Part shown: one piece after another, positions 7,954 through 15,765 of the stretch
Numbering within the stretch: position 1 is the first letter of the stretch
Layout of the letters: every line of letters starts with the position of its first letter
From: Ruminococcus sp.
GTDB lineage: Bacteria > Bacillota > Clostridia > Oscillospirales > Ruminococcaceae
DNA length: 64,000 bases
Assembly: GCA_015066805.1 (NCBI GenBank)
Contig: SVNP01000008.1
Location: 1-64,000, forward strand
Reading direction: 5' to 3'
The notes under the pieces: generated by a model
What the model saw: only the letters and a program-made list of their open reading frames with translations
Database searches by the model: none
What the model was told of the DNA's origin: nothing
Made by a program: the position numbers and the translations under genes

Positions 7954-8457
7954 TCATTTATTGGATGTCAGTGCAATGTAGTAGGGGCAGATGTCCTCAT
8001 AGCTGCCATCTGCCATGCGAAAGCCCCTTGGAATGGTGCCAAGCTGAATAAATCCCAGCTTTTCGTACAAGTGTCTTGCAGCCAGATTGGTTTTTACCAC
8101 AGCATTGAACTGCAAAATGCGGAAGCCGTATTTTGTGGCCTGTTTCATGCAGTCTTTGACCAGTGCTTCACCGATGTGGCAGCCCCGCCGTTGTTTGGCA
8201 ACAGCATAGCTTGCATTGCAGATGTGTCCGCAGCGGCCCACATTGTTGGGGTGCAGAATATACAACCCCACGATTTGGTCACAGCAGGAATCATAGGCCA
8301 CACCGCAATGTGTCTGTGCGGCAAAAAATGCCTCTCCCGATGCTGCATTCAGCAATTCCTCCTGAGGAAATGCATTGCCATCTCTGACGATCTCATTCCA
8401 GACAGCGCACATAGCTGTCAGATCTTCCGGCTGATAGCTGCGAACGATGATTGCCAT
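7954..8457 (-). CDS. GNAT family N-acetyltransferase
   Basis: 167 residues, a single GNAT domain. VRSYQPEDLTAMCAVWNEIV is the usual first strand and helix. The acetyl-CoA loop appears as QRRGCHIGEALVKDCM (Q/RxxGxG/A-type), and AARHLYEKLGFIQLG is the common GNAT C-terminal signature. It closely resembles phosphinothricin-type or uncharacterised small-molecule acetyltransferases, but the acceptor cannot be read from sequence. AGGAGG lies seven bases before the ATG. The start is only 14 bases after the stop of the M6 protease gene, so the two are probably co-transcribed. Confidence 0.85.
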   Translation of the reverse strand: MAIIVRSYQPEDLTAMCAVWNEIVRDGNAFPQEELLNAASGEAFFAAQTHCGVAYDSCCDQIVGLYILHPNNVGRCGHICNASYAVAKQRRGCHIGEALVKDCMKQATKYGFRILQFNAVVKTNLAARHLYEKLGFIQLGTIPRGFRMADGSYEDICPYYIALTSNK

Positions 8458-8471
8458 GCTATGACCTCCTG

Positions 8472-9974
8472 TTACTGAGAAATGGTAATGGTGTAGCTGC
8501 CGTCTGTCAGTTGTCCCACAGAAACGGTCACACCGGGGTCAACGGTCTGATATCCGTTGTCATCATACCAGGCAAAGCCTGCGGTGCCGCTGTTGATGAC
8601 CGCACCGCTGCCGAAGAAACCGTTGCCCTCGTTTACCAGCCGCAGTACACGCTGCTTCTGATTGCTGTCATCATAGTACATACCGTAGTTGTTGTATTTC
8701 AGCTCGGGACCCCAGTAGCCCTCCACGATCTCCGCCTGACAATGCAGAATGCGGATGCCGCCGTTGGCAAATAGCCAGTGAATGTTGTTGCCCTCATAGG
8801 TGGCGTATTCCACAATGAAATATTCGCTGAGATAGCCGTTGATATCATATCTGGGGATCACAATGCAGTTGGGTGCCTGCTGTGAGGACTGCAGCGTGTA
8901 GGTTTGTGTGCCGCCGTTATAGAGCATGACCTCATCGGTGGTGTACCAGCCCAGCATCAGCTTGGAAAATGCACTCATATCACCAAAAGCATCATCCATC
9001 ATTTCCAGACCCGCATCACCGTTCAGACCATAATAGCCGTCCTCCGTGTTAACGTATTTGTAGTAATCGGGCAGACCCATACCGTGACCCAGCTCATGCA
9101 CCCAAGTGCTGATGAAACCTGTCACATCGCTTAAAGCCCAGCCACCAACGCAAAGGTTCCCCAGTACCACACCGTCAAAGTAGCGATTGTTATAATAACC
9201 GCCGTTGCAGGGCCACCAGTCATCGGTGCTGGCACTACCGGGCAGAGCCAGCAGCATGGTATCCATGGTACCGTTTCCGTCGGCATCAAACTGAGAGTAA
9301 TCAATGCGGTCATCCAGAGCAGCCAGAACCTCATCCACCAGATCATCGGTTCTGCCTACATAGCTGTCAATGCTGTTGGAAGAAGTATAGCTGTATACTT
9401 CGCCTGTCATATTCAGTCTGCCATAGGAAGCACGGCTGAAGTAACCACTGATGCTCTCCATGGGATACAGGGGCGAGGCAGGGTCACTGGGACCAAACAT
9501 CATATCCTGTACCTGTTCATCGGTGTAGCCTTCGGTAAAGCTGCAATCGGGGAAGTTTACGGTCACCATCAGGATCTTCACATCTCCCACAGAAGGCACC
9601 GAGGGTCTTACCGCCTTAATAGGAGCCTCCATAAGCTGTGCTTCGGGGATCTCCACTTCCTCGTAAATTCCTTCAAATACCTGATTGTACATGGCACGCT
9701 TCAGCAGGGTCAGATCAATGGCGTTAATAGCACCGTTGCGATCCATATCCGCACGGTCAGCCGATGCGGCATCGGTCATGGGTGCAGTAAGATTCAAGTG
9801 GTGCGCCAGAATCACGGCGTCGGTTACGGATACTGCACCATCAAAGTTGATGTCGCCCCGATATCCCACCAAAACCTGCTCCGTAGCAGCAGATGCGGAA
9901 AAAGGGACAGCAGCCGCTGCCATGGTGCAGGCTGCGGCCGCACCGATCAGTTTGCGAAAGATTCCTTGTTTCAT
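8472..9974 (-). CDS. Secreted M6-type metalloprotease with N-terminal dockerin
   Basis: 500 residues from the ATG at 9974, which has GGGAGG eight bases upstream; the 45-residue longer frame has none. A signal peptide (about 1-29, ending FSASA) is followed by a two-repeat dockerin: GDINFDGAVSVTDAV and ADMDRNGAINAIDLTLLKRAM. The peptidase part carries HELGHGMGLPD near residue 290, the HExxHxxGxxD zinc motif of M6 (immune inhibitor A-like) enzymes. The dockerin should attach it to a cohesin on the cell-surface cellulosome. A cellulosomal protease could process scaffold proteins or attack plant or competitor proteins; the target is unknown. The enzyme's C-terminus (GQLTDGSYTITIS) has a beta-sandwich look. 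Confidence 0.88.
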   Translation of the reverse strand: MKQGIFRKLIGAAAACTMAAAAVPFSASAATEQVLVGYRGDINFDGAVSVTDAVILAHHLNLTAPMTDAASADRADMDRNGAINAIDLTLLKRAMYNQVFEGIYEEVEIPEAQLMEAPIKAVRPSVPSVGDVKILMVTVNFPDCSFTEGYTDEQVQDMMFGPSDPASPLYPMESISGYFSRASYGRLNMTGEVYSYTSSNSIDSYVGRTDDLVDEVLAALDDRIDYSQFDADGNGTMDTMLLALPGSASTDDWWPCNGGYYNNRYFDGVVLGNLCVGGWALSDVTGFISTWVHELGHGMGLPDYYKYVNTEDGYYGLNGDAGLEMMDDAFGDMSAFSKLMLGWYTTDEVMLYNGGTQTYTLQSSQQAPNCIVIPRYDINGYLSEYFIVEYATYEGNNIHWLFANGGIRILHCQAEIVEGYWGPELKYNNYGMYYDDSNQKQRVLRLVNEGNGFFGSGAVINSGTAGFAWYDDNGYQTVDPGVTVSVGQLTDGSYTITISQ

Positions 9975-10008
9975 AGTGATAACCTCCCAATTTATATATG
10001 ATGTATTC

Positions 10009-10037
10009 AGCTTATCACGGAAAGCAGAAAAAGTCAA
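10009..10037 (-). promoter_or_regulatory. Promoter of the M6 protease-GNAT pair
   Basis: TTGACT (10037-10032), a 17-base spacer and a weaker TAAGCT (10014-10009) on the minus strand, 35 bases before the ATG. Confidence 0.5.
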
Positions 10038-10088
10038 TTCCTTATTGCAGCCGGAAACTGTCATTTTGTACTCTGTTTGATCGGACAG

Positions 10089-10131
10089 AAAACAGCCCGC
10101 ACCGAACAAAAGGAGTTCAGCGGGCTGTTTT
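10089..10131 (-). terminator. Terminator of the seven-gene surface operon
   Basis: AACAGCCCGC (10091-10100) pairs with GCGGGCTGTT (10120-10129); on the minus strand the stem ends in TTTTCTG. It follows the stop of the last ThrE-type gene by a few bases and separates the operon from the M6 gene. Confidence 0.82.
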
Positions 10132-10136
10132 TGGGA

Positions 10137-10583
10137 TTATTTTCGTTTGAAAAACAGGGTCTCGGTGAAGAACCTTGCCACAGCAGTGGCAGTCAGAGTA
10201 CCGAATGCAATACCGAAGCCCACCTGTGCGGTTTCCATGGCATATTGGCGGATCTGTTCGGCGTTGCTAAGCAGAATACCCTGCATGGTGTAAAATAAGC
10301 TGCCGCCGGGTACCAGCGGGATGAGAATGGGTGTCAGCAGAACAATGGCAGGTGTCCGCAGAACACGGGCAAATACTTCGGAAAACCACACAGCGAACAT
10401 GGTTGCCAGCATGGCACCGGTAAAAAGCTGGGGCATCCGTTCATCACAGAACAATTGAATGAGACTGGTCACAAAGGAACCGATGATCACAACAGGCAGC
10501 CGTTTGGCAGGCAGATGAAACAGCACGGAGAAGCCTATCGTACCAATGGTGGCCAGCAGGGAAAGCCAAAGGATCTCTGTCAT
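10137..10583 (-). CDS. Threonine/serine exporter, small subunit (ThrE2, DUF3815 type)
   Basis: 148 residues with about four to five membrane helices. The stretch FARVLRTPAIVLLTPILIPLVPGGSLFYTM is the hallmark of the C-terminal half of ThrE exporters. In many Firmicutes this half is a separate small gene beside the larger one, as here. The ATG at 10583 overlaps the TGA of the upstream gene (ATGA), so the two subunits are translationally coupled; longer starts at 10598 or 10610 are less likely. The family exports threonine and serine, though the substrate of split forms is not well established. It is the last gene of the operon before the terminator. Confidence 0.85.
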   Translation of the reverse strand: MTEILWLSLLATIGTIGFSVLFHLPAKRLPVVIIGSFVTSLIQLFCDERMPQLFTGAMLATMFAVWFSEVFARVLRTPAIVLLTPILIPLVPGGSLFYTMQGILLSNAEQIRQYAMETAQVGFGIAFGTLTATAVARFFTETLFFKRK

Positions 10584-11350
10584 AACTGCACCGCCCATGA
10601 AGCAGCCCATGCCAGTCCCAAAGCCAGTGCCCCTGCAATGAGCACCGCCTGTATCAACTGGAGAGAGCCTGCAATAATATCGCCGCCCAGCAGATCCCGC
10701 AAGGAGCCTGCCACCATCAGTCCGGGTACCATCAGCATAATGGAGCCGATCATGACCTTATCGGTCTGCAAAGCAGGGTACAGCAGGCTGCCAATACCTG
10801 CGGTGATCCCCACTGCAATGGCACAAAGAACGGTACGCATCATAATACCTGTTTTTTCGGGCAGCATTCGTTCCAGCATGGTGACAAAAATACCGCATAT
10901 AGAGGCTACCAGTGCATCTGCCCACGTACCGCCGAAGAATATGGTGTACGCAGCCACTGCAATAATGGCAGCAGGGTAGGTGACCCACTTTTTCTGCAAA
11001 GAAGGTGTTCGCAGAGCCGTCAGGCGGTTGCGTGCCGCAGAAAGAGAAATATTTTTGTCACAAATATCGCGGGAAAGGGTGTTGAGAGCCTCCAGCCTTG
11101 CCAGATCGTAGCCCGTGCGGTTAATATTTCGCATTTGTGTGGAGGTGGAACCGTCCATCCATTCCACCGTAGCCATAAGCAAGGAGCCGATGCAGAAAAC
11201 ATCGGTAGTCTGTGCGCCATAGCTGCGGCAGATCCGTTCTGCCGTATCTTCAGCACGTTTCACATCAGCACCGCAGATCAGCAGTTGTCTGCCCAGATCC
11301 AGTGCGATGACAGCAGCCTGTTCGCATTGTTCGCGCAGTTCTCGCTGCAC
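10580..11350 (-). CDS. Threonine/serine exporter, large subunit (ThrE1, DUF1212 type)
   Basis: 256 residues starting with GTG at 11350, chosen because AAGGAGG lies eight bases upstream; the ATG at 11398 would overlap the previous gene and has no such site. The N-terminal half is cytoplasmic with TDVFCIGSLLMATVEW and NRTGYDLARLEALNTLSR, typical of the family. Five membrane helices follow, with GIMMRTVLCAIAVG and the MIGSIMLMVPGLMVAGSLRDLL segment. It pairs with the next gene to form one ThrE-like exporter. Its presence behind acylation and dockerin genes is unexplained; it may simply share the promoter. Confidence 0.86.
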   Translation of the reverse strand: MQRELREQCEQAAVIALDLGRQLLICGADVKRAEDTAERICRSYGAQTTDVFCIGSLLMATVEWMDGSTSTQMRNINRTGYDLARLEALNTLSRDICDKNISLSAARNRLTALRTPSLQKKWVTYPAAIIAVAAYTIFFGGTWADALVASICGIFVTMLERMLPEKTGIMMRTVLCAIAVGITAGIGSLLYPALQTDKVMIGSIMLMVPGLMVAGSLRDLLGGDIIAGSLQLIQAVLIAGALALGLAWAASWAVQL

Positions 11351-11367
11351 AGAGTATTCCTCCTTCT

Positions 11368-12138
11368 TTAACTGTGATTTCCGATGATCTCTTCCCACGA
11401 GGGAGCATCCTCCATCAGACTGCCGTTGTAGTATTGCAGAATCCCGATGGCATCTGTAAGCTGCACAATGCCGTCACCGTCAATATCGGCACAAATGCGC
11501 TGGATCTCCGTCAGCGGAGCAGGCATCTGCGTCAGGGATGCAGCGTACTGCTGCAATGCCCAAATGGCATCTGTGGAATTGATGATACCATTGAGATCGG
11601 TATCCCCCCGCAGGGCTTCACCGCAGGTGCAGCAAAGGGTTGCCGAAATATATTGTACACCGTTTTCCACAAAAGATGCCGTATCAGTCTGTGTAAAAGC
11701 GGGTGCATCCTCGCTCAAGGCGGCGGTCAGCGTTACTGTTACCTCAGTCTTGCTGTATTCTCCGATAAAATCAGGATCAGCTACGGTAAAAGGCACTGTT
11801 TGCGTCAGAACCGTAGGGCATCCGATGACCGCAGGCATCGTGATCTTCAGTGTGTAATCGCCGGGCTCCAGCTGTACGCAGCTATAATTGGTTGCAGTAC
11901 CGGAGGTCTGCTTGGCCTGATACATCACCAAAGCCTCCCGTTCCTCGGAGTGCTGATATACGGTCAGCTTAAAATCCAGATCAGTCTCCGATTGTATCTT
12001 GCAAATGGATTCGGTATATTGAACAGAGGGATAAATGGGAAACAGTATCATATCGTTGTTTTCCGCCGCAGTAACGGGCAGAGAAGCAACACTGCTCAGC
12101 AGCATTGCTGCCGAAAGAATCATGGAAAGGGGCTTCAT
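11368..12138 (-). CDS. Secreted dockerin protein of unknown function
   Basis: 256 residues from the ATG at 12138 (AAGGAGG, five bases upstream). A signal peptide (MKPLSMILSAAMLLSSVASLPVTAA region) leads into a domain of about 150 residues rich in beta strands (KLTVYQHSEEREALVMY, GDYTLKITMP) that I do not recognise. It could be an Ig-like or carbohydrate-binding fold. The C-terminal dockerin has two repeats: GDTDLNGIINSTDAIWALQQYA and ADIDGDGIVQLTDAIGILQYYNG. Both halves are alike here, unlike the other dockerins in the window. It sits 22 bases after the DHHW gene, suggesting that it works with the acylation proteins at the cell surface. Confidence 0.85.
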   Translation of the reverse strand: MKPLSMILSAAMLLSSVASLPVTAAENNDMILFPIYPSVQYTESICKIQSETDLDFKLTVYQHSEEREALVMYQAKQTSGTATNYSCVQLEPGDYTLKITMPAVIGCPTVLTQTVPFTVADPDFIGEYSKTEVTVTLTAALSEDAPAFTQTDTASFVENGVQYISATLCCTCGEALRGDTDLNGIINSTDAIWALQQYAASLTQMPAPLTEIQRICADIDGDGIVQLTDAIGILQYYNGSLMEDAPSWEEIIGNHS

Positions 12139-12160
12139 GGGGTTCCTCCTTACAAAACGC

Positions 12161-13615
12161 TTATGAAGCGGAAGCCTGAGCAGCAGACATACTGCCCATA
12201 TCATATGCAGAGCCATCCTGTACAATGGCAACGGAGATCACGGCGTTATCCTGCAAAGCTTCTGAAGGGAGATACAGAGCGAAACCGTTGTTTTCTACAG
12301 ATGTTTCACCCAGCAGCTCTGCTTCGTGACAGGGAAAGGCCTCGTAGGATACAGCTTCGCCGTTTTCCTGTGTGACCGTTACAAGAATGCGGTCGTTACG
12401 GGCATAGCGGGCATCGTATGTACCGTAAATGTGTACATATGCACCATCAGGTCGGAGCTGCATGACAAGTGCATCGGTCTGCTGCTGTACGGTTTGGGTA
12501 GGTGTTTCCGCAGAAGGCGCAGGCATTTTGGGGGTATATTGCAGCAAATAGGGCAGATTCCGTTCCACCAGCTCATAAATGACCGTGTCTGCCTTACGGG
12601 TTTCCAGCAGATACAGAGGAACGTGTACATCTCTTGTGTAGGTTGCCGATGCATACACCTGGGAGCACAGCGGGATCAATGCTCGCCCGAAGGAATCGCG
12701 AAACATCAGCAAAGAGCCGTCGCCATCACTGCAAACAGTCTGAATGGTCAGATCATCGGGTCCGCGGTAGCGTCCCATGTAGGTGTAGGTCTGCGGGATA
12801 TCATACACAATATTCCAGTCCTTGTTTTCCACCGAAGGAGAGAGCATCTTCCAGAGATCACCGTCAAAATCCCGTACAGCGCTGCAGCTTGCCCCGGGCA
12901 GATTACCATCGCTGTGCTGTGCCGTCTGCATCAAAGCGGAAAATGCAGTCATTGCGCCGTAGCCGTTCCAATGGCTGTCCAGCTTATGGTACAGCAGCGC
13001 AGGATCGTTCTGTGCCTGCTGCTGCAATACGCTATGCAGATCGCATACAGTCAGTGCTGTTTTGGAAAGCTCCTGCATCAGTAATGCGTAATTGTTGGGG
13101 GTATTCCGTGCCGGATACCGTTCGGGCAGATATGCGGGGTAAATGCCGGCCTTGTTAGGCGCAGCAGTAAAGATCAGCTTTGCCCCTTTGGATGCCGCAT
13201 ATGCATCCATCATGGAAAGAGTGCGTGCCATGTGACGGAAAGCGATCTCGTCAACAGTGGCTTCTCCCGTGAAATCGGAAAGGGTCTGTGCGTAGAAAAG
13301 CCAGTTGTCTTTTCCGCAGATCACATCTTTTTCCGCAGAGGTATGGAATAACGTACGGGTCAGAGTCCCGTATGCCGTGACCATTTCATTCCGCAGCCCA
13401 AAGTGATCGCCGTACCAATCGGTCAATTGTGCAAAGAAAGCGGTATTGGGCTTACCTTTCTCATCGGTGAAGGAGGGGAAAGCGGAAAGCACACGGTTTT
13501 CTGTGTTTTGGGTGTTGCGTGCTGCGGCAAGAGGCATCAGCAGAGTAGGAGCTGCCAGCATGGCACAGATCACACCAATATAGCAGAGCGCGCCAAGATT
13601 CTTTTTGTTTTTCAT
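12161..13615 (-). CDS. DHHW / AlgX-like SGNH-type protein, O-acetylation partner of MBOAT
   Basis: 484 residues from the ATG at 13615 (AAGG just upstream; the frame runs 36 codons further without a better site). One N-terminal membrane anchor or signal segment (LGALCYIGVICAMLAAPTLL) precedes NTENRVLSAFPSF and GLRNEMVTAYG, standard opening motifs of DHHW/AlgJ-AlgX proteins. The catalytic-type DSHWNGYGA (Asp and His) and later FRDSFGRALIPL (Ser) are present. These proteins take acetyl groups from an MBOAT membrane partner and pass them to an extracellular polymer, and that MBOAT gene is 22 bases upstream. A C-terminal beta-rich extension of 130 residues may bind the acceptor. The polymer is unknown. 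Confidence 0.85.
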   Translation of the reverse strand: MKNKKNLGALCYIGVICAMLAAPTLLMPLAAARNTQNTENRVLSAFPSFTDEKGKPNTAFFAQLTDWYGDHFGLRNEMVTAYGTLTRTLFHTSAEKDVICGKDNWLFYAQTLSDFTGEATVDEIAFRHMARTLSMMDAYAASKGAKLIFTAAPNKAGIYPAYLPERYPARNTPNNYALLMQELSKTALTVCDLHSVLQQQAQNDPALLYHKLDSHWNGYGAMTAFSALMQTAQHSDGNLPGASCSAVRDFDGDLWKMLSPSVENKDWNIVYDIPQTYTYMGRYRGPDDLTIQTVCSDGDGSLLMFRDSFGRALIPLCSQVYASATYTRDVHVPLYLLETRKADTVIYELVERNLPYLLQYTPKMPAPSAETPTQTVQQQTDALVMQLRPDGAYVHIYGTYDARYARNDRILVTVTQENGEAVSYEAFPCHEAELLGETSVENNGFALYLPSEALQDNAVISVAIVQDGSAYDMGSMSAAQASAS

Positions 13616-13637
13616 ATGTACCTTGTCACACTCCTGT

Positions 13638-15047
13638 TCAGAATCGGAAATAAATAAAGGGATGATAACTGGTAGATGCCGCATTGAACATACAAAGCAG
13701 CAGCAGCAAAGCGGTGCCGGCATAACCGATGCCTTCTGCCAGAGCAGGCTTACGCTTTTCCAACTGCTGATACAGCATATGTGGCAGAGGTGTGGCGCAG
13801 ATCACGGCAATGACCAACGTCACGCAGATCAGCGGAGTCAGATAATGGGTGCAGGCGGATATTGCACCATTGGTCAAAGCAGCGGGAACAAACATTGCCT
13901 TGTAAAAGACTGCCGCATCGGGCAAAGTTTCCGCACGGAACAGCACAAAGGCACAGATCACCAGCAGCAGGGTGATACCATGGGTACAGATCTGACGGAA
14001 ACGGCCGCCTTTTTTTTCGGTGATGCCCAGCAGTTGCTCCACCGTCATCAGAAAACCGTTCAGCAAGCCCCAAAGAATAAAATTCCAACTGGCACCGTGC
14101 CAAAGACCCGTGCAGAAAAATACGATCCATTTATTACGGATGGTGCGCCATTTTCCTTTGCGGTTGCCGCCCAGAGGAATATACAGATATTGACGGAACC
14201 ATGTGGTCAGAGAGATATGCCATCTTCTCCAGAAATCCGTAATGGAAACCGCACAATAGGGGTAACGGAAGTTCTCATCAAAGGTAAACCCGAAGATCTT
14301 ACCCATACCGATGGCCATATCACTGTATCCCGAAAAATCAAAATATATTTGCAGGATGTAGCATACGGCACCCAGCCACGCCAGCGGCATCCTCAGGCTG
14401 TCACCCGCATTGTGTGCAGCATCCGCAATGACTCCCAGCATATCGGCAAGGAGCAGCTTTTTGCTTAAGCCAAGCAGCATTCTGCGAAAGCCCGCCGCAG
14501 TTTGCGTCACAGTCATCTGCCGTTGCTCCAGTGCATCGGCAATGGTCTGATACCGTACAATGGGACCGGCAATGAGCTGCGGAAAAAAGGAGATATACAG
14601 CAGCAGGCGGAAATAGCTTTTCTGTACCTGTGCATCGCCCCGTACCGTATCAATAAGATAGGACATGGATTGGAAGATGAAAAATGAAATACCAATGGGC
14701 AATGCGATTTTTGGCACAGGCAGAGAAAGTCCCGTCCAGTCATTGCAGGTCTGCACGAAAAAAGCAGCGTATTTATAAACAGCCAGTACCCCAAGATTTC
14801 CTACAACACCTGCCGCCACAGCGATGCTTCGTGCGGTGCCGCCCTTTTGTGCTATCAAAGCGCATAGCCATGTAAACAGTACAACAAAGAGCATCAGCAG
14901 CACGGCAAAGGGCTCGCCCCATGCGTAAAACAGCAGGCTGGCTATCATCAGCAGCACATTTTTTGTGCGGATGCCCGGTGCGATGCAGTACAGCAATAAA
15001 ACCAGCGGAAAGAAAACAAACAGAAAAATCGGACTGCTGAACGTCAT
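13638..15047 (-). CDS. MBOAT family membrane-bound O-acyltransferase (AlgI/DltB-like)
   Basis: 469 residues, about ten to eleven membrane helices. Family motifs are all visible: MTFSSPIFLFVFFPLV at the start, QLIAGPIVRY, DFSGYSDMAIGMGKIFGF, FRYPYCAVSITDFWRRWHISLTTWFRQYLYIPLGGNRKG (key residues only: FWRRWHIS), and ALWHGASWNF-type TGLWHGASWNFILWG with the catalytic His. It moves acyl groups, usually acetyl, across the membrane for transfer to extracellular polysaccharide or teichoic acid. The DHHW protein encoded next is the expected periplasm-side partner. AAAGGGCGG lies nine bases before the ATG. It lies mid-operon; the upstream lipoprotein gene ends 19 bases before it. Confidence 0.95.
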   Translation of the reverse strand: MTFSSPIFLFVFFPLVLLLYCIAPGIRTKNVLLMIASLLFYAWGEPFAVLLMLFVVLFTWLCALIAQKGGTARSIAVAAGVVGNLGVLAVYKYAAFFVQTCNDWTGLSLPVPKIALPIGISFFIFQSMSYLIDTVRGDAQVQKSYFRLLLYISFFPQLIAGPIVRYQTIADALEQRQMTVTQTAAGFRRMLLGLSKKLLLADMLGVIADAAHNAGDSLRMPLAWLGAVCYILQIYFDFSGYSDMAIGMGKIFGFTFDENFRYPYCAVSITDFWRRWHISLTTWFRQYLYIPLGGNRKGKWRTIRNKWIVFFCTGLWHGASWNFILWGLLNGFLMTVEQLLGITEKKGGRFRQICTHGITLLLVICAFVLFRAETLPDAAVFYKAMFVPAALTNGAISACTHYLTPLICVTLVIAVICATPLPHMLYQQLEKRKPALAEGIGYAGTALLLLLCMFNAASTSYHPFIYFRF

Positions 15048-15066
15048 AAAAGTCGTCCGCCCTTTC

Positions 15067-15738
15067 TCAGAAGGGGTTATACAGCGCGATCATGATGACC
15101 GTGTTATCCGCATAGGTAAATTCCAACGTACCATCCTGTGTCAGATAGGTATTATCTGTGGAAGTACCATGGAGTGCTTCCACCTCGGAACGTGTCATAA
15201 AGACAGTGGCGCCTTCTCTGGTAGCAATGGCATCGGTTTGAATATTGATCTCCACCACCATATCAGTGGTGCCGTCAAAGAAGGTATACAGAGTGAAATC
15301 CTCATATATGTATACACGATCGGTGCCTTCTCCCATGCAGCTTGGAGCCTCCTGCAGTGCGTGATTTTTATGCTGCGTTACATAGGCCGTGCAATCACCG
15401 CCAATGGTCAGTACATCCAGCAGATAGCCGTTTGTATCCACGATCTGGCCGGTAGTGGTAGTTGTGGTGGCAGTGGTAGATGAAACTGTGGTCTCTGTGG
15501 TAGTTGTAGTGGTACCCTCCTTGGAGGTGCTGCTTGCCGATGTGGTAGTGGTCTGTTCTTCTGCGGAGGTAGTAGTGGTGGCAGCAGTCGTGGTGGTAGT
15601 GGCCTCCTCGGAAGAAGAAGTGCTTTGTGTGTTGGGCAGCGCAACGCTGCTTTCCTCCTCAGCACAGGCGGTGCAAAGCAGCAGAGCTGCAATACAGCAG
15701 ACAGCACTCAGGCTGCGGCGTATATGATTCATATTCAT
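15067..15738 (-). CDS. Thr-rich linker lipoprotein of unknown function
   Basis: 223 residues. The lipobox LLCTAC near residue 25 marks a lipoprotein anchored by that Cys. Residues about 40-97 are almost entirely Thr and Ser, a probable O-glycosylated spacer across the wall. The last 120 residues form a small domain (GYLLDVLTIGGDCTAY, TMVVEINIQTDAI and TYADNTVIMIALYNPF) that I do not recognise; the sequence pattern suggests a beta-rich fold. AAAGGAG lies nine bases before the ATG at 15738. It is second in the operon, between the wall-binding transglutaminase and the MBOAT gene, so a surface role in the same process is likely. Confidence 0.8.
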   Translation of the reverse strand: MNMNHIRRSLSAVCCIAALLLCTACAEEESSVALPNTQSTSSSEEATTTTTAATTTTSAEEQTTTTSASSTSKEGTTTTTTETTVSSTTATTTTTTGQIVDTNGYLLDVLTIGGDCTAYVTQHKNHALQEAPSCMGEGTDRVYIYEDFTLYTFFDGTTDMVVEINIQTDAIATREGATVFMTRSEVEALHGTSTDNTYLTQDGTLEFTYADNTVIMIALYNPF

Positions 15739-15765
15739 GAGAAAAAACTCCTTTCGGGATAAGAT

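Noticed and set aside
15455-15727. Val-rich 90-codon frame that looks like a transmembrane protein
   Set aside because: It is the antisense of the Thr codons in the lipoprotein spacer, giving an artificial Val run.
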